Source: Chionis minor
Taxonomy: Eukaryota; Chordata; Aves; Charadriiformes; Chionididae
NCBI GenBank assembly: GCA_013398295.1
Contig: VZSF01001384.1
Location: forward strand, 186,001-250,000
Direction: 5' to 3'
DNA length: 64,000 nucleotides
The stretch's first letter is position 1, and the number at the start of each line of letters is the position of its first letter. Shown here one piece after another: positions 37,142 through 50,700 of this stretch. The position numbers and the translations under genes were made by a program. Under the pieces are notes generated by a model. It did not search any database. It saw only the letters and a list, made by a program, of their open reading frames with translations, and was not told the DNA's origin.

Positions 37142-38801
37142 ATACCTCCAAATATGTTCTGTACCTTCACTTTATATGTTTATCTGTTTATTGGCACCAA
37201 TTTTAAAATTTATCTGAAGAAATATTGTCAGTAGTTTCCTATGATTTTTTTATATCATCCTTTTCCCATACTTATCAGAAATGGAGAACAAAATTACAGG
37301 AAATTTAAGTGGGAAAATTAACATAAATGCATTTGAGGATTTTACACACACTAGCAGCTAAATAAGGAAGGAAGCACAAGTCTTCTGAGACATTAAGTTG
37401 GTCCTGATTAATGTAGTAGGAAAATTATAGCTGCACTGATGTGAATGATACCAGCTATAAACATCAATGATTCACCATCCTGACATATTGCCGGCAATAG
37501 ACTGCCTTTCACAATCATCCTCACATTTCATTTCAGAGATGATCTGACACCTGAATATGTTTCCTAGTTTATGCTGAATAAAGTGTGCTTTTTGTTGTAA
37601 ATCTACAAATATTTTTGCATGACACATTGAAGATAGAAGGCAGGTCACTGAACTGTAGAAAACATTTTTTTCACAATTAAAAGGAGATGCTTGGATGAAG
37701 CTGAAGAACATTATAAATTCGAGCAAACAAAGCAAACTTGTTCGCAGAGAAATGTAATCTTTTGTATTACCCTTCAAAATTTACCTGAAAAATTCCGCAA
37801 ACATTTTCCTACCCTCTATGTGCAAAAATTGCTTAAATATTTAAGTTATTTACCAATTTATCAGAAACTTAAATCTTGCTAAAACATACACACTTACACA
37901 TGCATGCACATGTACACCCACTCAAAATACACATGTTAAAACTACATACCAAAAATATAAGAGGTATCAAAAAGACGTACACAGTGCAACCAACTTTGAA
38001 GTACTGAACAGGACATTTTGGAAGCTAGTGATATAAGTACCTGCCTTTCTGGACTATTGACGATTTGACCAATGCTAACATTGGAATTAGTTGGCTGTTA
38101 ATGGGGTTTTACCCTTCAAAACAGAGGATAGGGGGAACCAACTTTCTTCTAGAACAAATTAGAAATATTTATTCATGGTAAATTCTACCACCAATTTTGT
38201 TGAAAATGATTCATATGTACATTTTAATGTCAGAAGTGGTATCATTTAAGTAACTTGCCTGAAAAATTGCTTAACTTGGATCACAGATTTTCATCCATAT
38301 GCTAGTGTCACTGTCCCACTAGCATCAATTTGAATAAAATTGGTGGCAAAAAAAGAAAGTAGTTTAAAAGCTATCAAATTCTTTTACTAGTATATTCCAC
38401 TGATTAATCATCAGATCTTTTACAATTTGTAACTTCTTTCCAATTTGAACTTGCGTGACTGATTTCTACTTACTCTTTCTTTTTACCTGCTTCTTTTTAG
38501 GGTTAAAGAGCTCTTCAATGCTTTGCACTTTCTATCTGTTAAGGTACTTCCACTCATAATCAACAGACCTATTGAATTTTTAATAAATTACTTCATATGC
38601 TTACCAATTTATGTATTTATACTCCCAGGTCTTAAGTTATTTGCATTTCCATGTATGTTCCTTTTATACCAAACATAGCCCACTGCAGTTTGCCATTATT
38701 TCACAACGAATAATTTAATCCATTATAAATAAAATGTGATTTTTGTACTCAGACTGCTTTGCCTACTTTGCATGTCAAAAATTATTATTTCAACCCAAAA
38801 A

Positions 38802-38848
38802 TCTTGACAATGAAGATATACATATACTTGACAATGAATACATATACT
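38802..38848. repeat. Imperfect local duplication of about 20-24 bases
   Basis: CTTGACAATGAAGATATACATATA is followed directly by CTTGACAATGAATACATATA, then CTTACAGG. The copies differ by a 4-base indel. Simple intronic repeat. Confidence 0.8.
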
Positions 38849-39204
38849 TACAGGATATGTATTTTTACATAGTATTTTGAAAACTTTCTGTAGAACATTT
38901 TTCTATAATCCACTATTGTTTAGGTAGTGTATGAATATGGTTGTCAGGGTCTGGGGTTTCTTTACACTTTTTTTACTATATAAAATTGTAAATACTGAAT
39001 TAGTGGATTGGTGCTCCTTTTCTGAATTCATGTCCATAAAACTGTTTTTCACACAGTCAAGAATGCTTCTTAAAATCTACTTTTATGCTTCAAATTTTAA
39101 TGTTCTTCCTGATTATTTAGAAGGTCCTAATCACATTAAGAACAGTGACTTATTCCCTTGCTCTAGGGCAAGTCTCTTCCTCTTTCTTTTCCTTGTAATC
39201 TGAA

Positions 39205-39221
39205 GCGGGGGCGGGGGGGGG
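39205..39221. repeat. G-run (GGGGGCGGGGGGGGGGG)
   Basis: A 17-base run of G interrupted by a single C, in an otherwise AT-rich intron, followed by an A-rich stretch. It reads as a C-run on the transcript strand. It could be a polymorphic homopolymer or a sequencing-sensitive site. Confidence 0.9.
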
Positions 39222-42200
39222 GGAATTAAGAAAAAAAAGAATACTTTAACAAGAATATAGTGACTTACTAGAGTATTATTATAAATATGAATCCACTAGT
39301 TATAAATCACATAATAATCTCTGACATCTCTTATTAAGGTGCAGAATATCCTGCCTTTGAGGTGCTTCAGTCTGCGAGAACTGTAAAAATTGGAAATAGC
39401 ATCCCAGTTTCCCATATTGTTCATGAAAAGAGCCAGAGCCTTTGGAAAGGATGCTAAAGGAGAAAGCACATTCTACACATGCAGACAACTATGAAGAAAA
39501 CTTTGGCCATGGTGGCAGATGAGTTTCGAGTTTTATTTAACCTGTTTGGACTATATTCCGTTCCTGATGATTAAACCAGTGAACTTCTCTGCTGGGTATA
39601 GACATTAATATTTATTTGGCTTTTTAATATTTTTACTGTCACCAGAAGTGGTAGTATTCTTTCTTACTAAAACACTGAAATATTAATGTGTATTCAGTAG
39701 TGATTCAGTGATTGTCTCTTCTGAAGTAGAAACACAGAATAATTATATCTTCTCAATTTTCCTGAAAAGAATGACATGAACTCAGTCTCTGCCATGGAAG
39801 AACAGGAAGTACAGGAGGGGGAACACTCTGTAGTAGAAGACCCCATGTTTCTTTTCTTCATTTTTTCATTAGGTTTCCTGAGCTATCATGCTCTCTATCA
39901 ATCTCTGAGAATATAATCGCTTCAAACCCTGTTAGCCTGCCCTTTTGCCATTCAACTCACTCTCCAAGGAAAACAAATTTATAATGAATGTAGCATGTGA
40001 GGTACTATAGAAGGGAAAAAGTTTGAAGGTGATCACAAAGCACCAGAGTAAATTTTTAAAGTTGCCTTTGCTTCAGTAATATCCATGGGACTTTTATAAA
40101 TGTGTCTAGAAACAGGCACTGTTAAAATGGATTCATTTATGATGCTGGCATAAAAGCTGAAAAAAACCTTGAGTCTCTACAGAGGTTCAATGTAGTAGTA
40201 GTAATGGGAGACTGTTTTTCTTGTTTTCACTTGCTTTTATGTTTAGTGAAACCATGGTTAAGCCTTACTGTACCTGCTGTAGAAAACTAGAATATGGTGA
40301 AGATTAATACTCCAATGTCAGAAACTGTAATTTCATTGCAACATTTTTTCTACTTCCATTTTTATCTTTTAAAGGTTTTAGGCAGCTAAAGAACCCGTTT
40401 GAAACATTTCAACACTTTATAAGCCTTGACCACGTCTACAGACAATAAAGGAATAACTGAATATGAATAATGTGATAAAGAAACATAAATCTTATTCCTA
40501 TATCACTTAAACCAGAATTGGCTCTCTTCTGGAATATCCTCTGTTAATACAGATTGATAATGGAGGATCTAAACCTCTCCCCAGACAGTTTGGAGAGCTA
40601 GATGATAAGAAAAAAAACAGCATCTTTGTACTTGCTTCTGTTCTTCCACACAATAGTGCCATGAAGGCATTCGTTTAGGTTTCACTGCTTTATGGACTGA
40701 CTCCTTGGCCGTAACTAGCTTCTGCTACATGGAGGAAAAGAGAAAAAAAAAATAAAAAATCCCTGAATCAGTATACAAGATCAGGGGATAAAGGAGAAGG
40801 GGAAAAAAGAAAAATGGCTAAAAATGAGTGAATGAGATGTATATCAACAAAGGAAAATGGTAGAAGAAATGAAAAGGACGACCTTTAAATTACAGAAAAC
40901 TATATGGCAAATATAAACTATTCTGTACATTTTCTGTACATTTCTATTCAAACAGTATAATAAAATCTTTGGATAAGTCAGAAGGAAGAGTTTTCCTGGC
41001 TCCAACAGGCTTACTTCTTAGAGAAGAACTACCTTGTTGCTTACTGTTTTCCAGGCTGAAGGCCTGAAGTAATCAGAGGGTACTATGGGGGGAAAAAAAA
41101 AAGTGCAAGTCACAAGTGAAATTTTTCTTCTGTCTCAAAGTGTGACTGTGCTTTAAGAGCATTGTTCATATTACACCCTCAGTGCAATGGCTTCACAGTG
41201 TGACTAACTTCTCTTGTTAATTCTCTCCCTACATGACCACTAGAAAAGAGTCAATGTTTGCACACGCTTGGTAGTTAAATGACATACCACACGATGGGAC
41301 ATGTTGCATTTACGATGTTCTACTCCTTGATGAAGACTCCAGACCTCACAGCCAACACAGCAGTAAAAGAACTCCTTTCACTTTTCTGTCCCAGATTGCT
41401 AGCAGAGATGTGTTTTTGCAGACTATATATTTGGGTTCTTATTTTTGAAGTCTCTGATATAAAAAGTTTCTGAGTTTTATTGAGCTCTTCCATCTGTAAT
41501 CTGCTTCCCTAAGGGAAGTATAGGGCACTTATGTGACCTACAAAAACTAGGAAATGTACCATGTATGTCAGTATAAGGTCTTCCCAACGGAAAACACTTT
41601 TTTCAAATGTGATTTTCATACTACTTTTAGATACTAGTCTATCTCTGCCTAGATGAAACTTCAGAAAAGACAAAATTACCTTTTACATACTTTTGACACA
41701 AAAAACCCAAACCCAACATACACAGGAAAGCACTTCAGATTAATAGAGTCGATTTTTTTTCATCTCTTTTTTATCTCCTTTTCTTCTCACATTTTAGATT
41801 GAGAAATGCTGAGCATATGGAAAACAGTTTTTTACTGTTTATAAAACAGAGAGAAGACCCTATATATTAATTCTGAATGAAGTAAGTAATTAAATACAAT
41901 GTACAATAATGGCCCTATTCAATTTGCTACTCACAACTTTAACTTTCTAAACATATTTCATTATCTCCTCCCACTTATTACAGTTAAGGCAAGCTGAAGA
42001 AATGGAAAAAAATAAGACACAAGTTTTCAGAATGATAACGTATATTTTAAGGACTCTGCTTTCAATCTTAGTGAAATCTTACATTGCAGCAACTGTTAAT
42101 TGCATCAACATGTTTGAAAGCAACAAAATGTATTGGTATTTCTTTAGCTTCTCAGTTAGAATAAGAAATGTTATACTGTTTAAATGTGACATTAAAGTAA

Positions 42201-42456
42201 AGCTATAAAACTCATACATCATTATGGAGAAATAAAATAGTTTCCTAGTCAAAATCAGTTTATTTCCAATATTGCTATGCCATCTAGTTTGGCTCTGTAT
42301 CTACTGACACCGGGACTTCTGAGATTGACTTCAAAGGGGGAAAAATTGATCTCTTTCTGCAAGGTGGTCACATGCAGTTTCCACTTGCAATGTTACCCTC
42401 TGGCTTGTCAACTGGACTGACAAAGTGGTAATTTATTTTATACTTTCTCATCATAC

Positions 42457-42528
42457 CTTGAGAATTTTGCACATTATCTCGTAAACCGAAAATGTTTTCT
42501 CAGCTCGTGTCCAATCCCAGGTTGTGAC
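42457..42528 (-). CDS. SNTG1: SNTG1 internal coding exon (central PH domain), second in this window
   Basis: 72-bp exon, 24 codons, phase 0 at both ends, encoding VTTWDWTRAEKTF followed by SVYEIMCKILK. It is flanked on the minus strand by an acceptor ending CCCAAG and a donor AAG|GTATGA. The peptide is essentially identical to remembered SNTG1 (about residues 323-346), in the middle of the PH domain where gamma-syntrophins carry the TWDWTRAEK motif. A short open frame on the opposite strand of this stretch is a shadow. Skipping this exon would keep the frame but remove part of the PH fold. Confidence 0.95.
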
Positions 42529-42533
42529 CTTGG

Positions 42534-42562
42534 GAAAAAAACAAACAAACAAAACAAAACAA
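42534..42562. repeat. (AAAC)n-like A-rich stretch next to a splice acceptor
   Basis: AAAAAAACAAACAAACAAAA and following bases lie just upstream, in transcript terms, of the 42457-42528 exon. On the minus strand this reads as a T-rich GTTT repeat and so supplies the pyrimidine-rich tract of the acceptor. A simple repeat therefore overlaps a functional splice signal. Confidence 0.8.
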
Positions 42563-45500
42563 TCAGGAAAAGAAAGTTATTTTTGTTTATTTCATGAATT
42601 AAGTTTATTTAAAAATAAAAATCTATCCCTAAGCTATTTACCTCCATTATATTGTATACAGAAAGACCAAGAACTGCCTCAGAGCAATAACTACCAGGGA
42701 CAAGACTGTTGCATCCAGGCAGTGCTTAGGAGATGTCCTGCCCATCTCCTTGTGCTTACAACACAGCGCCCCTGCATGCAGGCTGCTCTGTGCTGAACAA
42801 TGAGACTTCCCCTGGGAACTAGTGGGTTTGCATTGAGATGCTGAGAGGATGCAGCCCTTGAATTTCTCTCACAGAGCCTTGACTATAAGGAGGCATGTTT
42901 CTCACCATTTCTTTCCTTGTAACTGCATGCCACAATTTGCTTCCAGTCACCTACATTGTTTGCAAATCCATAAAACCAAGTTCTCCAGCCTTGCGTTGTC
43001 CCAGACACTTACCCCACAGGCCTTGAAATCCAAGGGAAAAAACTAACAAGAAACAACAGAGGTAAATATACATTTTTGGGTTTTTCTTACTAAGATTAAT
43101 CTACTCCCAAATTCTAACAAACTAAGATTTGAAGAATAGTCTATTTCTCCTCTTTGTCTTAGGAATTGACAATGGCTTTTAACAGTATTAATTTTAAACA
43201 ATTGTTTTACACAAAAAAATTGCATAGGTAAAAGAGTTCAATAAAATCATGGCAGGGTAAAGATTAAGACTTTAGTAAGACAGAAAGGGATAGGCAAATA
43301 TATTAAGTAAGGGAAGAGTCAAGGGGATATAACAGCAATCTGTAAAGAACTTTCTAAGGAAACTGCAAGAAGAAAAAAGAAGAATTATTCACAGTCTCAA
43401 AAGACAGAAGAACACACAAAACAGAATGAAAATTCAGGCTATATATGAAAAAAAAATCTTAACGGTAAGAAGTACTGAACAGTGGCCCAGCTCCAAAGGA
43501 AGACAGTTGCATCATTACAATTGTTAGCCAAGATGAAAAGTCTGATGAAGATAGAAGACTATTTGGGTTTCAAGATTCGAGAATATAAAGTTCTTTGAAA
43601 AATGTATCAGAAAATGGTATCCACTACGTACAAAGAAAATATTATATGAGACTAATCTATCTTTTATCTATGAAGAAACAATCATGAACAGACAAAACAT
43701 GGCCAAGAAGCATGTTTCGGATTTAAGTGTAGGTTTGGATACCTAATTTTTAGGTATAAACACTATTGTAACTGAAACCTCTTTGAGGAAATCATAGTCA
43801 GGATTGAAAAGTTCAAAAATACTGTCAGAGTTCCTCTTCTATTAGAATTTTATTTATTTGCAGTCATCCTCAAATTCAGTTTTCACTATCTTGTTGAAGT
43901 ATGGGTATTAAACCAGATTTCTAAGGAAGGGAGTGATTAAATACTGAGAGTCAATAAATCATTTGATATAGACTGAGGAAGTAAAGAAATATTGGAAATA
44001 TACAATCTTTATGCCTGAGTTCTAAGAAGCTATTCAGAAATGCGATGAATGACATTTAAAATGTTTTTATCAGGGAAAGAAGGCGTGGGGAGGGGTGGAA
44101 TCTGCTTTTTCTTCTGTAGACAAAAAATGAACTTTCTCACCACGAACAGAGAAATGAGGAAGAGTCTTGTTACAGCTCCACTGAGGCCAAAACATCAGCC
44201 ACACAAAGTGAAGTCATATTACACCATTAGGAAAAGTAGTTATGATTGCTACTGAAACACAAAGCCATTCAGAACTATGTTTAAAAGCTTACTGTATGCT
44301 CCACACTTTGGGGAAAAATATCAGAGTTCCCCCTTCTCCTCTAGTTTCCTGTCTTTGTGCTTACAAAGGGACTTCTTTTCAGGTCAAAACAAAATTCTTT
44401 CAATATAAAGACACATGCAAGCAAAAGCAACTGTAGAATTAAGACACCCATAGAAATTGCTTGCCCTGTTCACTTCTATATTTTAATTTACAAGCTTGAG
44501 TAGCAATAGAAAAGGTATTAGCAGCTCTTTCTCAATTGAAGTCCATTCTCTCTGAGATTTCCCACTACAGACTGTGAAAAAGTAAAACCCACCAGACGAC
44601 ACAATTCTGAAGGAGAAAACGTATCAGAAGATAACAGAAAAAGAAAAAACAATAATTTTTTTAAAGCTTTCAAAATGCAAATAAGATACATTAGAATTGC
44701 TCATTTATCTCAGCATGGAAAGTAGAAATACCATTGATCAAACAGATAAAAAAAGAGGTAGGGGGAGACCACTGATATACATGTTTAAACACATGCCTCC
44801 CTAATGTGTTAGACTTGGCAGAGACCAGGGAAATACTTTCATTTCATTTTCTGGTTAAAAAGTTGGCAGCACATCTCTGTTCAGAAAACAACTTAATCCA
44901 AGGAGTTTACACTGCAAATATAATTAAAACTGTTTTTCTTCTTATAACTAGACTTTACGCATTTCATAAGCAGAAGCTCTGAAACTGTGACACTGAAAGT
45001 TTGTTCTTAATCTTTTGTAATCCCTGGAAGAGATAAACACATATACCCGCGGAATAGGAAACATAACTGTGTAAAAGTTTGCATATAATAAATAGGATTT
45101 TAGAACTCCTTTTAAAAGGCCTACTGCAGTCTTTGGTAAGAAGATAAATCTGCCGGGCATATAAGTGTGCAATTATTACATAGATTGCATGTTTTTAAGG
45201 TAGCTCTACAGGAAATCTCCCTCTCTTTGTCCTTTAGAAAGGGTGTTTGTCATTCTGCTTCCCTCCTACTCCACAGAGAGAAAATATTTTTCTCAATGAA
45301 TTGTCTTTCTATTTTAGAATAAGAACCAATATCTGGCAAAACAAAATCATGTTAAGCTTGCAGCTCAGCTGAAACAAGACTTATAAAGACTTCAGGGATC
45401 GGTGGCTTGTCTCATACAGCAGCAGCTTGCCAAAAGTGTCCTCAATTGTACTCACATCACTGCCATTCACAGTCCTACTATGAACGTGTTCCTCCTTACA

Positions 45501-46011
45501 CCCATTAATCATCACCCATTACTCATTTACCCACCAGAAGCATATTACTCCTAGAAACTTATGACTGAAGAAGTTTGTAATTTCTTCCATAGTTCTTATA
45601 AAAGAGTAATCTTCATCTTTTGTATTGAATGGGAGCTCTCAGCATTATTTCTGCTTCTGCTTAGCCTCTGAAATGGAGGTAGCTTTATGTGATGGGCAGC
45701 AAATGCTTAAGTAGGTCTGCCAAAGCCAGGAGAGCTGCTTTTGAATTAAGGTGCTTGGCAGCATAATCTGACATTTTAATCTGATCCTGAAAAATATTCA
45801 CCAACAGAAGCCAAACGCCCATTACTAGCCATGGGACAGCCAAACTCCCATACCAGTGAACTAGTGTACCGACACTGAACACATTTAAGTTTTCAGTTCA
45901 TACTTTCATTCTTCATGTCATTCACATGTTCTTAAACACTTCGCTAATCAAACATGAATAGTGACTGATAAATGATGTAAAGATTGCAACCTAGCTTTGA
46001 ACTACATCAGG

Positions 46012-46195
46012 AACAGAGAGGTGGTGGATGCCCCATCCCTGGAAACATTCAAGGTCAGGTTGGATGGGGCTCTGAGCGGCTTGATCTACTTGAAGATGTC
46101 CCTGCTCATTGCAGGGGGGTTGGACTAGATGACTTTTAAAGGTCCCTTCCAACCCAAACTATTCTATGATTCTATGAATCCATGATTCCATGATT
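46012..46195 (+). mobile_element. CR1 LINE 3' end, strongly 5'-truncated
   Basis: About 185 bp, from GAGAGGTGGTGGATGCCCCA to a run of degenerate octamers (CTATGATTCTATGAATCCATGATTCCATGATT). It closely resembles the 3' part of the copy at 17318, including CTTGAAGATGTCCCTGCTCA, so both probably come from the same subfamily. Antisense to SNTG1. Confidence 0.93.
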
Positions 46196-46952
46196 CAGGC
46201 AGGAAGGAGCTACAGCCTGGATCTGGCAACACAGGGTTTAGCAGCAGTCAGAAAGGTCACCCAATAAACAGAAAAATGAGTCCACATGACTCCCTGTTAC
46301 TGGCTCCTTAGCTACTGGCTTAAAAGTTAGCTGGAGGATGTGTCTGTTTACTGCAGTTTAGATGTACCATAAAACTGTGAAGGTAAATTGCTGAGCATGA
46401 GATAGCAGCTAAAATTTTGCCCAGTGTTGCCAGTCAGATTCCAATTAATATATTTAACCTGAACAATTTCATTTGCATCCCTACCTTCCTTTTGGTACTC
46501 CCAAGCAGAATACAAGTTACATTCAGGATGAAATCTAAATGCGGAGATATTGCCATTTCCACAGCATGCAAAAAGCTTTGATAGTGCCCCTAATCTCAGC
46601 AGTTTGACTTTAGAATAATAGTTCTGTTTAAATCTAACCATCTTGCTTCAGGCTTGTTTTGCTTGCCAAAGGAAAATGAAAAGCCCCCTTTCAGCATAAG
46701 TAGATTTCTCTTGTATTTTGCCAAGTGGTAAAGTAAGTGGGGGAAAAGAAATTCTTGTTAGAGGCCCAGTCACCTGGTAAACAGCTATTTTCTGTCACTT
46801 CTATACCATGTGCTCTGCAGCTTTTCAGAGCTGTAAGTTCCAATCCTGTTAGTTCAATGAGCGATATCTTATTGTGAAAGCTGTGGACATATTACACAAA
46901 ATGATTTTATTTAATGACATTTATTCCCACTAAGCATGATAAATATACTTAC

Positions 46953-47069
46953 TGGAGGTGCTATAAATTTATACAGGGAAGATCCCCTCAGTGCTAGAAA
47001 CTTTGGTGTGTACATTCGATCCTGAAGGGAGTCTTGTTCCCGTTCTTCCGTCCAGCCCATGTAGACTAT
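46953..47069 (-). CDS. SNTG1: SNTG1 internal coding exon (start of PH domain), first in this window
   Basis: Coding exon of gamma-1-syntrophin, a cytoplasmic adaptor of the dystrophin/dystrobrevin complex that is enriched in neurons in mammals. On the minus strand the acceptor TTTTTCTGTCAG precedes ATAGTCTAC, and the exon ends CCTCCA before the donor GTAAGT. It is 117 bp, 39 codons, phase 0 at both ends. The product starts IVYMGW and ends KFIAPP, the first strands of the syntrophin PH domain, roughly residues 284-322 of the human protein as I remember it. Compared with that recollection it differs near the start (TEEREQDS for CEAREQDP) and at DRMYTPKF. The preceding exon (PDZ to PH linker) was not found up to base 64000. 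SNTG1 is preferred over SNTG2 because the whole five-exon product fits SNTG1 closely. Confidence 0.95.
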
Positions 47070-47658
47070 CTGACAGAAAAATCAATAGTGTTGACAAATT
47101 CCTCAGACACTTTCTTCAAGTGAATTGCAAATATTTCATGCAAGTATGCTGACGTCTGTCAAATTTTACACAGCTACAGACCTTGAACCGTGGTCATAAT
47201 ATGGTGTATTGGCAGTTCACTTACAATCACGTGTTGGTATAAAGGATGCCTGTTATGACAATCCAAAAACATCAGAACAAATATTTATTGTACTAGCAAA
47301 ACCAAAAAAGCTAAACCACATACTCAGTGGATGTTACAGGTCTATTATCTCATTAAAAGCTCCCTGAAGTAATTCTACATATTTGCTGACAGCTCACATC
47401 AGAGAAATTGAAGTGTAAGAAACTACTAGGCAGGAATACAAAATCAAGTAACTTGTTACACCACAATGTAGATAGTCTCCACATACAGGTTCACAATTAT
47501 GCATTAAACAATACAATCTCACAAATTTTAATTCCAAATAATGACAAGCTTTTTTTTCCCCTTTGAAAATCCCTATGTAGGAGTTTTGCACCTCCTTCCT
47601 TAGGAACCACAAATTAGCAGACTGCTTTCAGACACTATTTTGAACAGGCTTCATCAGA

Positions 47659-47705
47659 CTAAGAAGTAACCAGAACAGGAACAGGCTAAGAAGTAACCAG
47701 AATGC
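47659..47705. repeat. 27-bp partial tandem duplication
   Basis: CTAAGAAGTAACCAGAA begins at 47659 and again at 47686, giving a 27-base period; the second copy is cut short after CCAGAATG. It lies about 600 bases upstream (transcript sense) of the 46953-47069 exon. Confidence 0.85.
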
Positions 47706-50700
47706 TGTCGATTCTTACCACTACTTACAGATCATCCAATGTAGATGTATGAACTAGAACTTCTTCAAACTCATTTTAGGATCTAATTCCCTGCCTATCC
47801 ATATATTAAGTTTGAGCAATTTAATATCAAATCCTTAAAGAGTAAGAGAGCATGAGTCACCACTATGCCAACTTCTGGAGAACATCTGAAAAGGGAGTAG
47901 ACACAGCATGCAACTTTTGATTTATAACCATGCCATTAGTAATAAAATACAATTTCCAGTGTGCACTGCTACACTACTGCTATGGAAAACAGATCAACCC
48001 ATATTTCATACAGTGCTGCTAATGGAATAGACCTATTTTTAAATCATTTTATGAAACTGATTTCTACATTAACTAGACATGGGGCATATTCTGTCTTAAA
48101 TGTCGGTAATGAACATGTAAGGAAAACAGTTCAGGAAAAATAACTACAATCATATTAATAGTCAATGAGTCAGTAAGTTTACTGATGGTATAAGTGTACC
48201 TAAAAAGAATGTTTGTAATGCATGTTTTATCCTTTGAGATTTTCTATGTCATGTACTTTTAAAAAAGCAATTTATACAAGTTTATTTCATTACTGTTGGG
48301 AAGAGAATTTTCATCAATAGTTTTTCATGGAATATACATCAAAATAAATGGGGAAGTATGTTTTGGTGTTTTCTTTTTTTTTTTTTCCTTCTTTTTTTCT
48401 GTTGGATTTTATTTTAACACACTGGAAATTAATGGCTTTTTCAAATCCTCATGTATGAAATCTATACTACTATTCTCCATCACAGTTTATTAGATATTTT
48501 ATGGTCTATAAACAAAGACAGGGAGAAGGTCCATTCCTCTAACACTTACAGTGAAGCCTCAGCACTTAATTCTTTATTAATAAAACTCAAAAATAAGAGC
48601 GAGCTGTACCGCAATCCTCAAGAATCAAGCAGCGTGCTCAACACTATATTGTCATGTAATAACTGAAAACCCATGATCTCTGAAATCTCATTCATGTGAA
48701 TGAAGAAATACTCAGAAAAAAACCCCAAATGACAGGTACAGTGAGAGAAGGTTTAAAATATTTCACTTCATTGTTTATTCAGATTTCCCTCATTTCTACT
48801 ATTTTATATGTTACCCAATGCAGGATAAGTATGAATCTCCACACCTCTGACTTGGCAGGAAATTGTAGAGCTCAAAGACTGAGAGGGGCTACACAAAAGA
48901 GTAAAAGTAGTATAAAAAATTGTACTACTATGCGCAGAAGTTTGGCACATTTTCCTGCCTGTAACTGAAAGAGAGTGAATGATCTCTAATTTCTAGGAAT
49001 TGAGACATCTATGCTTTTAAATTAATTAAACTGAATTTATTTCATTCTATCTTGATTTGTTTCATTAAAATCGGACACACAGTAAGATATTATCTTGCCT
49101 GATGATATTCAATATCACTGTAGCACTGTACATGATCTGTTTTCAGTTAGTGTTTTTCTCTTTCACATTCCTCATTTCTACTTCTATTCATCAGAATAAC
49201 AGGATACAGTCAGTCATGCTGTGCAGACGTATTGATATTTCAGATTTGATTGCCTTAATACTAAAGTACCACAAAATTGCTCCTTTAGATATTTCTCCCT
49301 TGCCTCTGTAGATCATGAGGAAAAATTAGATTGATTTTTTAACCTGCTGTACCAAGGTTCTATTAGCAAAAAGGCACTTCTTCAGACTAAATACCTACTA
49401 TTAAACATACAGAAGAACTGTTAAGCAAAGGCTGTATGTTTATAATTAGGAACATTTACAAAGTTGTTTAAGTGCATGTGCATATTCTCATGTGTAGATT
49501 AAAACAGCATGGGCTAGATTATGGAAAACAGGGCAAAACTGAACAAATACTTGATAACTATTTTACCTGTGTGTTTCTAAAGACGTGTCAGTTTATCTAA
49601 ACACACCAAACATGAAGTTAGATAAAATATTGTAATTTTTACATAATGATGCTGAGAAACTGTTGAAAAATTTTCACTTATGAGACAAAATAGAGGCCAT
49701 AGTCTTGAGACATTTCTGTTACTGGTAAAAATTTTGACTGCTAAATAAGCTTTGACTATGAACAGCTTCAAAAAAATTATTTATTTGGAAAGGGATCTTA
49801 ATTTTCCAAATTAATAGTTCATGTGTATACATGTATGGAAATAGTGGATGAATACGAAATTTGACTTATGAGTTTTGGAACATATCTTAATGATGTACAT
49901 GCGGACTTGGCCCAAAATAAGGAATTTCGTGAGATTCTACCTGAAATGTCTACAACCACAGACAGAAGATAAATGGAAATAAATGTGCATCACAAATAGA
50001 CAGTGCAAAGCATGCCCCTTTATAAATGTGAAAACCAGCTTAGTTTTTTCATCTTAGAAAAGTTTTTTTGAGTCCCTATAAACTGCTGACTGTGATCAAC
50101 AATGGTGATGGTGTGGGGAAAACAGATTTTAGTTGTGATAAGATTCCACTTAAAAGATAATTTTTGCAGTCCTGGTATCTAACTTTGCTCAAGCAGCTCA
50201 TTCTTCAAAATCAAACGGTGACATAAATTGGTTAACTTAGTGGCTGCTGGTTCAGTAACAAAGATTCAATAAGTTATTACGGTTTATGAGTTAAATCATG
50301 TAGAGTTTTAAAAAAAACACCCTATATCTACATGATAAATGAAACAGGACACTTTCTTCAGTCAAAAATCCATAATCTCCTAATTTAGTATGAACTCACA
50401 TCGCACAGACGTCCTAATCAAGCAAGCTAAATTGCCATAAATTGCTGTATTTCAGATCAGTCCAACATATTGCTAAAATGACTTAAATAGCTTTGACTTT
50501 CAGAGACACTTCTCCAGAGTTTTTACACAAATTTTATTATATTTTAGGGAGAACAGTGAGATAAAAATACAAGAAAATTTCCTCCAAATGAAATGTAAAA
50601 TGTATGTGACATTAAATGAGTGAGATGATTCAAAGATCAGAACAGATGTACCGACAGCTTTTTATCTTGGAAGTCTCATATTCATATTCATATTATGTGA

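Larger units (their letters stand above)
29190..42456 (-). other. SNTG1: SNTG1 intron, 13.3 kb, complete
   Basis: Lies between the second and third exons. Its recognisable content is one CR1 copy (36728-37141), a near-palindrome at 33819-33843, a local duplication at 38802-38848 and a G-run at 39205-39221. Nothing else in it resembles an exon or RNA gene. Confidence 0.9.
42529..46952 (-). other. SNTG1: SNTG1 intron, 4.4 kb, complete
   Basis: The shortest intron in the window, between the first and second exons. An A-rich (AAAC)n stretch starts about ten bases from its 3' acceptor. A short CR1 3' end lies at 46012-46195, within 1 kb of the upstream exon. Otherwise featureless. Confidence 0.9.
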
